A DNA stretch of 64,000 nt from Pseudomonadota bacterium (GCA_023386155.1 JAEWKH010000012.1:1-64000); one strand, 5' to 3'; shown: positions 16,344 through 26,127, counted from the first letter of the stretch. The notes: generated by a model from the sequence alone, not told the origin. Numbers and translations are program-made.

Positions 16344-16783
16344 TACAGGCGCTCCGCCGATTGTACGGGCTCCTCGTGAGAGGGGCGGCTTTCGGCGGCC
16401 CAGACCGGGCCGGTGTCTTTCATCTGCATTTCGATGCACTCCAGGTCCACCTGGATGGCGCCACCTTCGGCAAAGATCAAGGTGGCAGTGCCCGATGGGG
16501 CATTGGTCTCCTCGAACGCAATGGCGAGAAGGTTAAGGACCGCGTCCTTGTTGGTCTGGTCGATGCCGCGGACGCGCACGCCCGTGACATTCTCGAAATG
16601 CATGCAGGTCAGCCGGCGCTGGGGCGTTGCCGCCTCCCAGTCGTAACGGCGGGTCTGGATGGCAAAACGCCGTTCCTTGGGAAGATAGGCGATATCGCCG
16701 ACCCGCAGCAGGGAATCCTGCAAGTGAGCGGAGATGACGGCAAGGTCTTCCGGATCGAAAGCGACAAGTCTCAGGAGGTCCAT
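16343..16783 (-). CDS. DUF2948 family protein
   Basis: Protein of 146 aa of unknown function, alphaproteobacterial. Begins MDLLRLVAFDPEDLAVISAHLQD and has RFAIQTRRYDWE and RRLTCMHFENV, the conserved core of DUF2948. No membrane segment or enzyme motif. It lies between murA and hisD in most relatives and overlaps the hisD start by one base. Confidence 0.88.
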   Translation of the reverse strand: MDLLRLVAFDPEDLAVISAHLQDSLLRVGDIAYLPKERRFAIQTRRYDWEAATPQRRLTCMHFENVTGVRVRGIDQTNKDAVLNLLAIAFEETNAPSGTATLIFAEGGAIQVDLECIEMQMKDTGPVWAAESRPSHEEPVQSAERL

Positions 16784-16887
16784 GGAGCCACCAACCTATT
16801 GTTGAACTTTAAGGTTTAGGTAGAGAGCCCCCTGCCCCGGCGCAACCTGTCCGCTTCGGCTTCTTCTTCCTGGCCGGAGATGGGAAA

Positions 16888-16907
16888 GGCCGGCCTCGAG
16901 GCCGGCC
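16888..16907 (-). terminator. Terminator downstream of murA
   Basis: A perfect 20-base palindrome (GGCCGGCCTCGAGGCCGGCC) located 9 bases after the murA stop. On the minus strand it is followed by TTTCCC, as in a rho-independent terminator with a tight loop. Confidence 0.6.
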
Positions 16908-16916
16908 CTGTCGTCC

Positions 16917-18206
16917 TCAGCCCCTCAGGCGCTCGATCTGAGCGCCGCAGCGGGCGAGCTTGGCCTCGAGCGCCTCGAAGCCGCGGTCGAGGTGGTAGAC
17001 CCGGTTGATGGTGGTCTCGCCCTCGGCCACGAGGCCCGCGATGACCAGGGACACGGAGGCGCGAAGGTCCGTCGCCATGACGGGCGCCCCCTTGAGGCCG
17101 GCCACGCCGTCCACATAGGCGCTGTCCCCGTCGAGACGGATCTGCGCGCCCAGGCGGGCGAGCTCCTGCACGTGCATGAAGCGGTTCTCGAAGATCGTCT
17201 CGCGGATGCGGGACGTGCCGTTCGCCCGGGTCATCAGGGCCATGAACTGGGCCTGGAGATCGGTTGGGAAGCCTGGGAAGGGATCCGTGGTAACATCTAC
17301 CGGCTGGATGCCATTGCCATTGCGCCGGATGCGGATCCCGCCATGGGTCGAGGAGACCTCAGCCCCTGCCTGGCCCAGAACGTCGAGGGCGGCCTGGAGA
17401 TATTCGGGCCGGGTGTTGTCCAGGACGAGGTCGCCGCCCGTCATGGCCACGGCCATGGCATAGGTGCCGGTCTCGATCCGGTCGGGCATGACGTCGTGGG
17501 AGGCGCCGCCGAGGCGGGACACGCCCTCCACCACGATCTCAGAGGTGCCGGCTCCTTCGATCCGGGCGCCCATCTTGACCAGGCATTGGGCCAGATCCAC
17601 CACCTCCGGCTCGCGGGCGGCATTGCGGATCACGGTGGTTCCCCGAGCGAGCGTCGCCGCCATCAGGGCCACATGGGTGCCGCCGACCGTCACCTTGGGG
17701 AAGTCGATCTCGGCCCCGATAAGCCCCTTGGGAGCGGTCGCCACCACATAGCCGCCTTCGATCTCGATGGCCGCGCCCAGCTTGGCGAGCGCCATGATGA
17801 GGAGGTCCACCGGCCGGGTGCCGATGGCGCAGCCGCCAGGCATGGACACCTTGGCATGGCCGAACCGAGCCACCAGGGGGGCGATGACCCAGAAGCTCGC
17901 CCGCATGGTCGAGACCAGCTCGTAGGGGGCGGTGGTGTCGATGATGTTCTTGGCCGTCAGGCGGATGGTCTGGCCCGTCTCCGAGGACTGGCCGGGCCGG
18001 CGACCGGCGATCGAGTGGTCGACGCCGAAATTGCTCATGATCCGCAGGAGGGAGGAGATGTCGGCCAGCCTCGGCACATTGCCGAGCTCCAGGGTCTCCT
18101 CCGTCAGGAGGCTGGCGATCATGAGGGGCAGAGCCGCATTCTTGGCGCCCGAAATCGGAATCAGGCCGTTGAGAGGCGTGCCGCCCCGGATGCGAATGCG
18201 ATCCAT
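16917..18206 (-). CDS. murA: UDP-N-acetylglucosamine 1-carboxyvinyltransferase
   Basis: Cytoplasmic enzyme of 429 aa for the first committed step of peptidoglycan synthesis, transfer of enolpyruvate from PEP to UDP-GlcNAc. Full length. [17 protein letters not shown] at the N-terminus carries the substrate-binding Lys22/Asn23 pair. The catalytic cysteine that fosfomycin alkylates is present as C126 in [11 protein letters not shown]. Two inside-out alpha/beta domains of expected size. A 55-aa gene lies upstream on the same strand, as in many Hyphomicrobiales. Confidence 0.97.
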   Translation of the reverse strand: MDRIRIRGGTPLNGLIPISGAKNAALPLMIASLLTEETLELGNVPRLADISSLLRIMSNFGVDHSIAGRRPGQSSETGQTIRLTAKNIIDTTAPYELVSTMRASFWVIAPLVARFGHAKVSMPGGCAIGTRPVDLLIMALAKLGAAIEIEGGYVVATAPKGLIGAEIDFPKVTVGGTHVALMAATLARGTTVIRNAAREPEVVDLAQCLVKMGARIEGAGTSEIVVEGVSRLGGASHDVMPDRIETGTYAMAVAMTGGDLVLDNTRPEYLQAALDVLGQAGAEVSSTHGGIRIRRNGNGIQPVDVTTDPFPGFPTDLQAQFMALMTRANGTSRIRETIFENRFMHVQELARLGAQIRLDGDSAYVDGVAGLKGAPVMATDLRASVSLVIAGLVAEGETTINRVYHLDRGFEALEAKLARCGAQIERLRG

Positions 18207-18266
18207 CGAATTCCCCTTGCAATGTTTGAGCGAGCCATGCGCTATGCGCGCCTTGGGCCTTCTAAT

Positions 18267-18434
18267 CTAGTCGGACGGCTTGTCGCGCTGAGGCGTAACG
18301 CTCAAGCTTCCGCTTTCGTTTCCGGATGCCTTCACAGCCTGCCGCCCTCGCGCCTGGGCCTTGCGCCGCTTGAGATTCTCTTTCAGCGCCGCCTTCAGCC
18401 GGTCGGCTTTCTCTTGCGATTTCACGTCAGTCAT
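18267..18434 (-). CDS. Small basic conserved protein upstream of murA (55 aa)
   Basis: ATG at 18434 and TAG at 18267-18269. The N-terminal half is a charged amphipathic helix, with DRLKAALKENLKRRKAQARGR, and the rest is polar and likely unstructured. I recall similar short Lys/Arg-rich proteins (LKxALRxNLKRRKAQAR) upstream of murA in other alphaproteobacteria, so I take it as real; function unknown, possibly nucleic-acid or membrane-surface binding. It is 60 bases from murA and probably co-transcribed. Confidence 0.68.
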   Translation of the reverse strand: MTDVKSQEKADRLKAALKENLKRRKAQARGRQAVKASGNESGSLSVTPQRDKPSD

Positions 18435-18514
18435 GGTTCACGCGACCCATCGTCGCCTTTATCAAATAGAGGCTTCGCAAGCGGCTCTCAACCGCAATAT
18501 CACGGTTCAGGACT

Positions 18515-18528
18515 TTGACCCGGATCAA
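18515..18528 (+). promoter_or_regulatory. FNR/FixK-type box upstream of hemA
   Basis: TTGACCCGGATCAA fits the TTGAT-N4-ATCAA consensus with one change in the left half. Its right edge is 60 bases before the hemA start. FnrL or FixK2 control of hemA by low oxygen is established in Rhodobacter and Bradyrhizobium. Confidence 0.6.
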
Positions 18529-18588
18529 TGTGATCTGGCATAATAGGTCCAGTATCCCCGGGCATTGCATTGCCCACCCGGTGAGATG

Positions 18589-19815
18589 ATGGATTATCAG
18601 AACTTCTTCACGTCAGCTCTCGACCGCCTCCAGGCCGAGCGGCGCTATCGCGTTTTCGCCGACATCGAGCGCCTTGCCGGCCGCTATCCCCAGGCGATCT
18701 GGCACTCCCCGGAGGGCCCCCGCCCGATCACCGTCTGGTGCTCCAACGATTATCTCGGCATGGGCCAGAACCGGGATGTGACCCGCGCCATGGTCGAGGC
18801 CGCCTGGCGCCTCGGCACCGGGGCCGGCGGAACCCGCAACATCTCCGGCAACAGCAACCCCATCGTGACGCTCGAGGCCGAACTCGCTGATCTCCATGGG
18901 AAAGAGGCGGCCCTGGTCTTCACCTCGGGCTACGTGTCGAATCAGACCGGCATCTCGACTCTGGCCAAGCTGATCCCGAACTGCCTGATCCTGTCGGATG
19001 CCCTCAACCACAACTCGATGATCGAGGGCGTGCGCCAGTCCGGCTGCGACAAGGCGATCTTCCGCCACAACGACCTCGAGCACCTGGAAGAACTGCTCCA
19101 GGCCGCCGGCGACCGGCCCAAGCTGATCGTGTTCGAGAGCGTCTATTCCATGGACGGGGACATCTCCCCCATCCACGCCATCTGCGACCTCGCCGGGCGC
19201 TATGGCGCCATGACCTATATCGACGAGGTCCATGCGGTCGGAATGTACGGACCCCGCGGCGCCGGCATCGCCGAGCGCGAGGGCGCCATGCACCGGATCG
19301 ACGTGATCGAGGGCACCCTGGGCAAGGCCTTCGGCGTCATGGGCGGCTATCTGACCGGCACCCGGGCCGTGATGGATGCCATCCGCAGCTTCGCGCCGGG
19401 CTTCATCTTCACCACGGCCCTGCCGCCGGCGGTCGCCGCGGCCGCCACCGCGTCGATTCGGCATCTCAAGGAATCATCCGCCGAGCGCCAGCAGCAGCAG
19501 CGGCAGGTGGCCCGCACCAAGGCGATCCTGACCGGCGTCGGCCTGCCGGTCATGGATACGGCGACCCATATCGTGCCGGTGATGGTGGGCAACGCGGAAG
19601 CCTGCAAGGCGGCCTCGGACCGCCTGCTGGAGAAGCACGGCATCTATATCCAGCCCATCAACTACCCCACCGTGCCCCGCGGCACGGAGCGGCTGCGCAT
19701 CACCCCCGGGCCGTTCCATTCGAACGCCCACATCGACGCCCTGGCGGCCGCCCTGGTGGAAGTCTGGACCGCGCTCAGGCTTCCCCTGGAGCCGAAAATC
19801 CAGGCCGCCGAATAA
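18589..19815 (+). CDS. hemA: 5-aminolevulinate synthase
   Basis: PLP enzyme of 408 aa making 5-aminolevulinate from glycine and succinyl-CoA, the C4 entry to haem and corrinoids used by alphaproteobacteria. The start [11 protein letters not shown] aligns with known enzymes; ATGs at 18586 and 18565 are alternatives. Visible features: [13 protein letters not shown] substrate loop near 77-89, the [10 protein letters not shown] segment with the PLP-pairing Asp212, and the Schiff-base lysine K246 in [10 protein letters not shown]. An FNR/FixK-type box upstream suggests oxygen control. Confidence 0.96.
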   Translation: MDYQNFFTSALDRLQAERRYRVFADIERLAGRYPQAIWHSPEGPRPITVWCSNDYLGMGQNRDVTRAMVEAAWRLGTGAGGTRNISGNSNPIVTLEAELADLHGKEAALVFTSGYVSNQTGISTLAKLIPNCLILSDALNHNSMIEGVRQSGCDKAIFRHNDLEHLEELLQAAGDRPKLIVFESVYSMDGDISPIHAICDLAGRYGAMTYIDEVHAVGMYGPRGAGIAEREGAMHRIDVIEGTLGKAFGVMGGYLTGTRAVMDAIRSFAPGFIFTTALPPAVAAAATASIRHLKESSAERQQQQRQVARTKAILTGVGLPVMDTATHIVPVMVGNAEACKAASDRLLEKHGIYIQPINYPTVPRGTERLRITPGPFHSNAHIDALAAALVEVWTALRLPLEPKIQAAE

Positions 19816-19879
19816 AGATCATTTTCAAGCTTGCAAGGAGGGCTGCCCTGTGGCAGTAAGCGGCCCTCCCCGTTGGCGC

Positions 19880-19954
<75 letters not shown>

Positions 19955-20063
19955 GCCCTCCATCCGGAATTTTCGCAAAGTTCGAACGGGCCTCAGGTTT
20001 CGGGCGCCCGCGCCGGGGTCGCGAGCCTGCAAGACATCTCCCGCAGCAAGACAGCCGTGCCGG

Positions 20064-20663
20064 TTACGGCCGCACAAGCTCGAAGTGCGAGCGGTCCGCG
20101 TTCTTGAAGCTATGGAAATGACCTCCCCAGCGAAGGGGCACGCCCAGTTCGGCGGCAGCCTTTTTCATTGCAGACGCGATCCGGTTCTGGGCCGCTCGAT
20201 CAAAGACAACCCTCCCCTCCCGATCGAGAGGCCATAGATCGACGGCGTCTCCGGATTGGTGCGGACTGCTTTGCGTCCTCGACCAGCCCCACGCCAAGGC
20301 CATTCGTTGCAGTCGCCCATTGCGTTTGCCTGAGCCGATGACGAAACGCTGGCCAGGGTTGTCCGCCTGCGCCTTCCGGACGATTTCGGCGAGAATGGGA
20401 TTGAGAGCGAGGAGGTTCGCCTGGTGCTGTCCTACCGGGTCCGGGTTCCAGGCGTGAAACATCGCGATTTGATCCCGCCCGAACTCGTCCCTGGCCGGAA
20501 TCTTTGCATAGACGCCGTCAGGCCCATGGAGCGGATGGACGACCATGCCAGAGGAGCTTTGAGCTCCAGCGCCGGGATTGACCTGAGCCCTGGAATCCTG
20601 GCTGACACTGAAGAATCCGAGACCCAGCAGAACGAGGGCGAGGAAATGCGCTTTCTGGCTCAT
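20064..20663 (-). CDS. Secreted M15-family (VanY-like) peptidase
   Basis: Probable periplasmic peptidase of 199 aa acting on peptidoglycan stem peptides. Signal peptide MSQKAHFLALVLLGLGFFSVS..., then a linker. The zinc-binding pattern of M15 is present: SPHQSGDAVDLWP (His and Asp ligands) and the late His in RSHFELV; WGGHFHSF precedes it. Closest by eye to D-Ala-D-Ala or L-Ala-D-Glu peptidases of phage-endolysin type. An in-frame ATG at 20711 would add 16 residues ahead of the signal peptide. Confidence 0.78.
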   Translation of the reverse strand: MSQKAHFLALVLLGLGFFSVSQDSRAQVNPGAGAQSSSGMVVHPLHGPDGVYAKIPARDEFGRDQIAMFHAWNPDPVGQHQANLLALNPILAEIVRKAQADNPGQRFVIGSGKRNGRLQRMALAWGWSRTQSSPHQSGDAVDLWPLDREGRVVFDRAAQNRIASAMKKAAAELGVPLRWGGHFHSFKNADRSHFELVRP

Positions 20664-20851
20664 GACGCGGAAGAGTCGCAGCCTGTCGGCTCCGAGGCAA
20701 GGAGATAGCATTCAGGCTCTGGCGACGACCGAGCTTGGCCGATGCAGGCCGTACCATGCTTGGGCTCCACGCCCATGCGGAGGATGCGCCGAGTCGAACG
20801 CCATCGGCCGCACAGGCGGAAACTGCTTGGGAAAGCTGAGAGCGGGGGTTC

Positions 20852-21172
20852 CTAATCCGTGAATCGGACAGTCTTGTCCTTGCAGACATCCAGCTCCGGG
20901 AGCTCGGCGGTCGATTCATCCTCGAAGGCAGCCGCAACGGCCACGACACAACCGGACATTTTCGGCAGCTTCAGAGTGGCTTTCGCCTTCGGCGCGAGCG
21001 GCTTCGCCAGTCGTACGGTTTGTCCATCGACATCAACGGAAATGTCTGTCGCCGCGACCTCACGGGCATTGGTGATGACGACGGTCGAGGCCGGGTTGGT
21101 CTTCGTGGGGGCCGCCATGGCAGCCGTGGCCGACAGCAGCAGGCCTGCAGCGGTGATGATGCGGATAGTCAT
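20852..21172 (-). CDS. Small secreted protein of unknown function (106 aa)
   Basis: Signal peptide MTIRIITAAGLLLSATAAMA, then a mature part of about 86 residues with TKTNPASTVVITNAREVAATDISVDV, a beta-rich stretch, and two cysteines (SGCVVAV and LDVCKDK) that could form a disulphide. I do not recognise the family. ATG at 21172 is chosen because AGGAG lies 5 bases upstream; a GTG two codons earlier is unlikely. Confidence 0.7.
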   Translation of the reverse strand: MTIRIITAAGLLLSATAAMAAPTKTNPASTVVITNAREVAATDISVDVDGQTVRLAKPLAPKAKATLKLPKMSGCVVAVAAAFEDESTAELPELDVCKDKTVRFTD

Positions 21173-21543
21173 AGCCACTCCTCTCTGTACCGATGAAGGT
21201 GAAATGTACGCGTATGGGGACAGTCAGGGGCTCGCTTGGAACCGCCGCAATGTCTCTTGCCTACGGTTGATCCTCTCGGCCGACCCAGCCTGTCTTCACG
21301 CCGAGCATTCATCAAAGAAAGAGCGCCAGTTGCGCTTGGCGCTCGAGGAAGGCCGCCTTTCACGGCCAGCTTCAGAGGAAACAACGACCGTGCCATATCG
21401 GCACACGAAGAGGCTGCGCCCAGGAGGTTAACAGACAGTTACCGGCGCGTGCAAAATGCATCGCCCGTTACGACAGGCCATGGGAACCATCTGTCACGGG
21501 CCGGGCCGCGCATGGCGATCCTCGCACGTGGCAGGCCTGCGCC
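21173..21543. other. Intergenic region with a minus-strand terminator
   Basis: About 370 bases. It holds a hairpin at 21321-21344 (listed separately). Overlapping frames here have no ribosome binding site or protein-like composition. Confidence 0.5.
21321..21344 (-). terminator. Terminator downstream of the EamA/PIG-L/ROK arm
   Basis: GAGCGCCA (21321-21328) pairs with TGGCGCTC (21337-21344). On the minus strand it is followed by TTTCTTT. It lies 200 bases past the EamA stop codon and would close that transcript. Confidence 0.6.
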
Positions 21544-22443
21544 TTACGCTCTGTTCCTGTTCCTCAGCCAGCGTTCGGCAGGCGTCGCCAGCGCGGTGGT
21601 CAGCACCACGATGGCAGCACCGATGCAAAGGGCCAAGGATGGGATCTCACCGAAGTAGAGCCAGCCAGCAAATCCCGAAAACAGGATCGACAGATAGCCG
21701 ATCGGCGCAAGGAGGCGCGCTTCCTGCTTCTGATAGGCCTGCAGCCAGCAATATTGGCCGAGCTGCGCCAGGACACCGACGAGGATGATGTTCGGCGCGT
21801 CGCTCCACGGGATCGGCACCCAGGCGATAGCAGCGGGCACCGATGTCAGGACCGTGAGGCCGACCGTGTAGAAAAGCATCAGCACGACAGTGTTCTCGCC
21901 GGCAAGCCGCCTTGTCTGGACGACGGCGAGGGAGCCGAAGAACACGGAGCCGAAAGCTGCGAGCAGTCCCATGTTCCACGGGATCGCGTTCGGCTGCACC
22001 ATGACGATCACGCCGATGAAGCCCAGCGCCGTAAAGACATAGCGGGACGGGCTCACCCGCTCTCCCAGCATGATGGCCGCCATCACCAGGAGCATGATCG
22101 GCCGGGTGAAGCCGATGGCGGTGACAAGCGCCAGGGGCAAGGCTGCGAAAGCCGCGAAATTGAGGGTCAGGGCAGCCGAGTTGAAGGCGACGCGCGTGAG
22201 ATGGCCGCGAATGTTCGACAGGTCCGTCAGCTTCCTGCGGTGGCGCCACACCAGCGGGGACACTGCGACGAGTCCGACGAGCGAACGCAGAAAGACGAGC
22301 TGGACCGCCGGGTAGGTCTCGCCCTCCGCCTTGACGATGGCCTGCATGGTCGTGACCAGCGCCATGTCGAGCAGAAGCCATCCAGCGCTGATCCACAAAG
22401 GAACGGGAGGTGCACTCGATCGGCTTTCGGGCGCGGCTGTCAT
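21544..22443 (-). CDS. EamA-family transporter
   Basis: Inner-membrane protein of 299 aa with ten predicted helices in two EamA repeats (LVFLRSLVGLVAVSPLVW in the first, GVLAQLGQYCWLQAYQKQEARLLAPIGYLSILFSGFAGWLYFGE in the second, in pieces). The family exports amino acids, nucleotides or other metabolites. It starts 6 bases after the PIG-L gene (a GTG two codons earlier touches that stop), so it is in the same operon and may export a product or take up a substrate of the neighbouring pathway. Confidence 0.83.
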   Translation of the reverse strand: MTAAPESRSSAPPVPLWISAGWLLLDMALVTTMQAIVKAEGETYPAVQLVFLRSLVGLVAVSPLVWRHRRKLTDLSNIRGHLTRVAFNSAALTLNFAAFAALPLALVTAIGFTRPIMLLVMAAIMLGERVSPSRYVFTALGFIGVIVMVQPNAIPWNMGLLAAFGSVFFGSLAVVQTRRLAGENTVVLMLFYTVGLTVLTSVPAAIAWVPIPWSDAPNIILVGVLAQLGQYCWLQAYQKQEARLLAPIGYLSILFSGFAGWLYFGEIPSLALCIGAAIVVLTTALATPAERWLRNRNRA

Positions 22444-22449
22444 GTCCAC

Positions 22450-24846
22450 TCAGGCAGGCTGAACGAGATTGGCCAGGAGGCGAAAGGCGCCGGGGACGAG
22501 CTTGTCCAGCTGATGATGCAGCACAAGCGCCGCGTGCGTGTGCCTCCCGCGGCCGATACGGGCTGAAACCAGCGATCCCTTCAGCGGCTTCTCGCCCGGA
22601 TCGTTGAGGGACAGAAGCTCTTCGTAAGCAGGGTCGTACTCTGCAGCGAAATAGAGTCCCCTCTCCTTGTTCCAGCCCTGCCAGTCGCTCGCCTCGATTC
22701 GGTTCGGAGACGTGAGCAGCGGACTATCCGGATTCAGGACCATCACGGGAGCGGCGGGATCGGTGACGCGCCAGCGGAGTGATGGCGAACCGATGGACAG
22801 GCGCAAGGGCGGCGTCCCTTCCGGATCCCAACCGTCCGTCGGACGATGATAGAGCGTCACCAGATGGCCGCCCTCTTCTACGAACCGGTGCAGTCTACCG
22901 GTTGCAGCCTGAAGGTCGGGTCGCAAGCCGAATGCGAAGATGCCGATGACGATGGTTGTGAACTCGGAAAGAGAACCTGATGCCAGATCCGCTTCCGCGA
23001 GATCCGTCACATCGAGCCCGAGGCGGCGCATATGCGTCCCGACATTGTCGCTTCCGCCTCCGACATACCCGATGCGGGCACCCTTCGGCAAAGCCACGTC
23101 GAGCGTCAGAACCTTGAACTCTGCCTGTGCGACGAACGCGGTCGGCCGGATGTGAGGATAGGCGATGGCCCTGACCGAGCTTGCCGGCCTGCCGCTCAGG
23201 ATCGGGACGAGACGTGAAATACCGGGCGTCGCCCCGCGCGGCGGATCGATCATCCAGTCCTTGTCCTGACGCCGGACGCTCCAGCCCGGAGGGACCTGCC
23301 AATCCATCGGGTCCGTGCCCACGGCACGGACCCGGATGCCGGATGTCGGCTCATTGGTCCGCACGATTGCGAAAGCCGGATCGAGCGACAGCGATTCCTG
23401 CGGGCCAATCGTCAGAGGTTCCTCAGGATCAAGGTCGACCGTGATGGTGCGGCCGTCGAGCTCGCCGGTGACGCGAATGCCGGCTGGGCCGTTGCCGCCC
23501 ATGGAATCGAAGGCTGCCGGGTAATGTCCCGTGTAGGAGGCTGTTTCAGGGATTGTGATCGCATAGCGGACATGTCCCGGGTCGCGAAACACTTCCGTTG
23601 CCGCGATCCCGTCGGGAAGCCGCGGCACGACCGAGAGATTCGCAAGACCGGGCGCCTCGATGGTGACATCCAGGCCGATCTCCGTGCCCGGATGCCCCAT
23701 TCCCTGAAAGATGGCTCGCGCCGTCGTCGCATGGGCTTCGAAGAGCGCGGCATCGATCTCGCGAAGCTTGCGGTCGAGACGATGCCCCACTCGATCGACG
23801 AGGAACCGATCCAGGCTCGCCCGCGCTTCTTCGATCAACAGCGCCGCCTGGCCGAGCGAGACGGCGATCCTCCTGCGATCCGGGAAGGCCGCCATTGCGG
23901 CATCGATATGCTCCTGGGCTTCGCGCAAGGCATTTCCGGCGGCGTCCGTCAGTCCCGATGCGGCGGCAAGTTCGCCGAGGCCCGCAGGCAGATGATCGCG
24001 AATGTCCCGCTCCGGCCCCGCTGCATCGCCGGCCCGGAACTTCAGGTGAAGGCTCCACCGGTCGACCGGATTGTCCCGCCACACGCCCATTCCCTGCGAT
24101 GCATGCGCGGCCCGGGACCACTCGCCGAGCTGCCGATACGACAGACCGGTGACCGCGTCCCCGCCCGCGGCCTGAAGGCTGAGCGTTTCAGGAGGCGGCG
24201 GCACCTCGTCGTCATAGGCATAGCCGGCGCCCGACCATGCCGGGAGATAGAGTTTGGAAACCTGCCAGGGTGCGAAACCCAGATCCACATGACCGGGAAA
24301 GGCGGAAGGATCGGCCGCCAATGCCAACGCGGTCTCGGCGGCACGGGTCATGGCACGATGGTGGCCGTGCTGTCCCGGCACGTCCAGGAACGTGGGAATC
24401 ACGATATCGGGCCGGTACTGGCGATAGGCCCGCACGAGCCGCTCGACGGTCCGTTCCTCGCCCCACCGCCGAAGGGAATCATCCCCGTTCTTGGAAAATC
24501 CGAAATCGTGTACGGGGTCCTCGGGACCATGACCGAGCCATGCCACATCGGCATCGATGCGGCGGGCGGCCTCCTCCATCTCGGCGGTGCGCAGCACGCC
24601 GAGGGCGCCGCCCCGCTCCGGCCCGAGAGCGTTTTGCCCTCCCTCGCCCCGGGTCGAGCACGCGACCACGATCCGCATGCCATAGGCAAAGCGCAAAGCT
24701 GCCAGCATGCCATTCGCCTCGTCGTCCGGATGCGCTCCCGTGTTCATCACGGTCAGCACCGACTGGAGCCGGCTCAAGGCGCGGTGCAGGCGGACAAGGG
24801 CCGGCTGATGGACGGCTCGGGCGAGACGGCTGTAGTCATCCAGCAA
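22450..24846 (-). CDS. Large PIG-L (LmbE-like) deacetylase with C-terminal GATase-like domain
   Basis: Protein of about 798 aa. The N-terminal 250 residues are a PIG-L domain, with the zinc motif HPDDE at 39-43 and QHGHHRAM further on; family members remove N-acetyl from GlcNAc conjugates (GlcNAc-PI, mycothiol and bacillithiol precursors). A middle beta-rich part follows, and the C-terminal 200 residues (ARIGYVGGGSDNVGTHM, then FVEEGGHLVTLYH) resemble class I amidotransferase/ThuA-like folds without a visible nucleophilic Cys. I choose TTG at 24846: AGGAG lies about 7 bases upstream, and overlap with the ROK gene is then only 11 bases. An ATG at 24885 exists. No signal peptide is seen, so it is probably cytoplasmic. 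Confidence 0.8.
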   Translation of the reverse strand: MLDDYSRLARAVHQPALVRLHRALSRLQSVLTVMNTGAHPDDEANGMLAALRFAYGMRIVVACSTRGEGGQNALGPERGGALGVLRTAEMEEAARRIDADVAWLGHGPEDPVHDFGFSKNGDDSLRRWGEERTVERLVRAYRQYRPDIVIPTFLDVPGQHGHHRAMTRAAETALALAADPSAFPGHVDLGFAPWQVSKLYLPAWSGAGYAYDDEVPPPPETLSLQAAGGDAVTGLSYRQLGEWSRAAHASQGMGVWRDNPVDRWSLHLKFRAGDAAGPERDIRDHLPAGLGELAAASGLTDAAGNALREAQEHIDAAMAAFPDRRRIAVSLGQAALLIEEARASLDRFLVDRVGHRLDRKLREIDAALFEAHATTARAIFQGMGHPGTEIGLDVTIEAPGLANLSVVPRLPDGIAATEVFRDPGHVRYAITIPETASYTGHYPAAFDSMGGNGPAGIRVTGELDGRTITVDLDPEEPLTIGPQESLSLDPAFAIVRTNEPTSGIRVRAVGTDPMDWQVPPGWSVRRQDKDWMIDPPRGATPGISRLVPILSGRPASSVRAIAYPHIRPTAFVAQAEFKVLTLDVALPKGARIGYVGGGSDNVGTHMRRLGLDVTDLAEADLASGSLSEFTTIVIGIFAFGLRPDLQAATGRLHRFVEEGGHLVTLYHRPTDGWDPEGTPPLRLSIGSPSLRWRVTDPAAPVMVLNPDSPLLTSPNRIEASDWQGWNKERGLYFAAEYDPAYEELLSLNDPGEKPLKGSLVSARIGRGRHTHAALVLHHQLDKLVPGAFRLLANLVQPA

Positions 24847-26089
24847 GAGTGATCTCCTCGTTCGGTTCTTCGCGCCGGGCTGCATGCGCGGTGTCGAGGC
24901 GCGGGGTCATCGTCTCCAGGAGCGGCAATGCGGCGGCGCCGAGCGCTGCCGTGAGGCGGCCGGTCCGCCCATGGAGCAGGCGCGCCCCGCTCCTGTTCCG
25001 GCGGCGCGCGACCGACAGGGGAAGCGGCTGCATGGCCTGCACGAGATCCTCCAGCAGTCCGGGCGGAAGAACACCGCCGAGGACGATGGCCTCCGGATCG
25101 AACAGGTTCTCGAGCATCGCGACCTGTGGCGCCAGATAGCTTGCGGCTTCCTCGATCCACGCCAGGAGAACAGGATGCCGCTCGCGATGAAGCCGCTCGA
25201 GATCCGTGTACTCGACTCCGTGGATGCCAACCTCCGCCAATCGCTGCGCCAGGGAATGGAACGAGGCATAAGCTTCGAGGCAGCCATGCTGCCCGCACGA
25301 GCAGAGGCGCCCGCCCTTCTTCACCAGCACGTGCCCGATCTCGCCCGCATTGCCGTTCGCCCCGCGGAACGGGCGTCCGTCGATCATGATGCCCAGGCCC
25401 AATCCCTGCCCGAAATAGATCAGGCAGAAGTTTTTCAGTTCCCTGGCCGCGCCGTGGAGACGCTCGCCGACGGCGGCGGCGGTGGCATCGTTCTCCAGCG
25501 TGATGGGGACACCGAGCATGTGGCCGATGCTGGCGGCCGCGTCGAAGTCGAACCCTCCGGACAACGTGGTCGGCCCGACGGACGTCATGCCCTCGACGTT
25601 GAACGGGCCCGGCATGACGACGCCGACGCCGAGCAGCTGCGGCACAGGCGGTTTCAATTGCGCCCGCGCGGCCTCGATCTCGGCCTGGATGACAGGGAGC
25701 ACCGTGTCGGGATCGTTTCGCGGAAGCGATACGCTCCGTTGGGCGCGGACGCGGCCGCCGATATCGACCAGGAGCGTCGAGATGTGGTCGGCGGCAATCT
25801 CGATCCCTGCCGTCATCCCGCCGTTCGGATTGACGGCGAACTGGATCGGCGGCAGGCCGCGCCCTGCCCTGAGCCGACCGGTCCTGATCAGCAGCCCGTC
25901 GGCCACGAGATCCTCGACGATATTCGAAACCGCCTGGGTGCTCAGATGCGCATGGCGCGAGATTTCCATCCGTCCGACCGGGCCGAGCTGGCGCACGACA
26001 TCAAGCACCACACGCCGGTTGTGGGATCGGTTGCGCTCCGGATTGCTGCCGATCGTCGATGGCGTCCCGGCCTTTGCTCTTTTCGGCAT
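24836..26089 (-). CDS. ROK-family transcriptional repressor
   Basis: Regulator of 417 aa. The N-terminal winged helix (NRRVVLDVVRQLGPVGRMEISRHAHLSTQAVSNIVEDLV) is followed by a sugar-kinase-like ROK domain with the zinc signature CSCGQHGCLE and the GNAGEIGHV motif. ROK repressors such as NagC, Mlc and XylR respond to sugars or sugar phosphates. It is divergent from the CUT1 importer operon with 167 bases between and heads the PIG-L/EamA arm, so it probably controls both. ATG at 26089 chosen; a GTG 12 codons earlier is possible. Confidence 0.88.
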   Translation of the reverse strand: MPKRAKAGTPSTIGSNPERNRSHNRRVVLDVVRQLGPVGRMEISRHAHLSTQAVSNIVEDLVADGLLIRTGRLRAGRGLPPIQFAVNPNGGMTAGIEIAADHISTLLVDIGGRVRAQRSVSLPRNDPDTVLPVIQAEIEAARAQLKPPVPQLLGVGVVMPGPFNVEGMTSVGPTTLSGGFDFDAAASIGHMLGVPITLENDATAAAVGERLHGAARELKNFCLIYFGQGLGLGIMIDGRPFRGANGNAGEIGHVLVKKGGRLCSCGQHGCLEAYASFHSLAQRLAEVGIHGVEYTDLERLHRERHPVLLAWIEEAASYLAPQVAMLENLFDPEAIVLGGVLPPGLLEDLVQAMQPLPLSVARRRNRSGARLLHGRTGRLTAALGAAALPLLETMTPRLDTAHAARREEPNEEITLAG

Positions 26090-26127
26090 TTCCACCACTC
26101 CGTACCCAGGACGATGAACCGACACAA

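Noticed and set aside
21425..21442. TTAA-N7-TTAC resembling a full CtrA box
   Set aside because: Last positions do not match TTAAC, and it is 250 bases from the nearest start codon.
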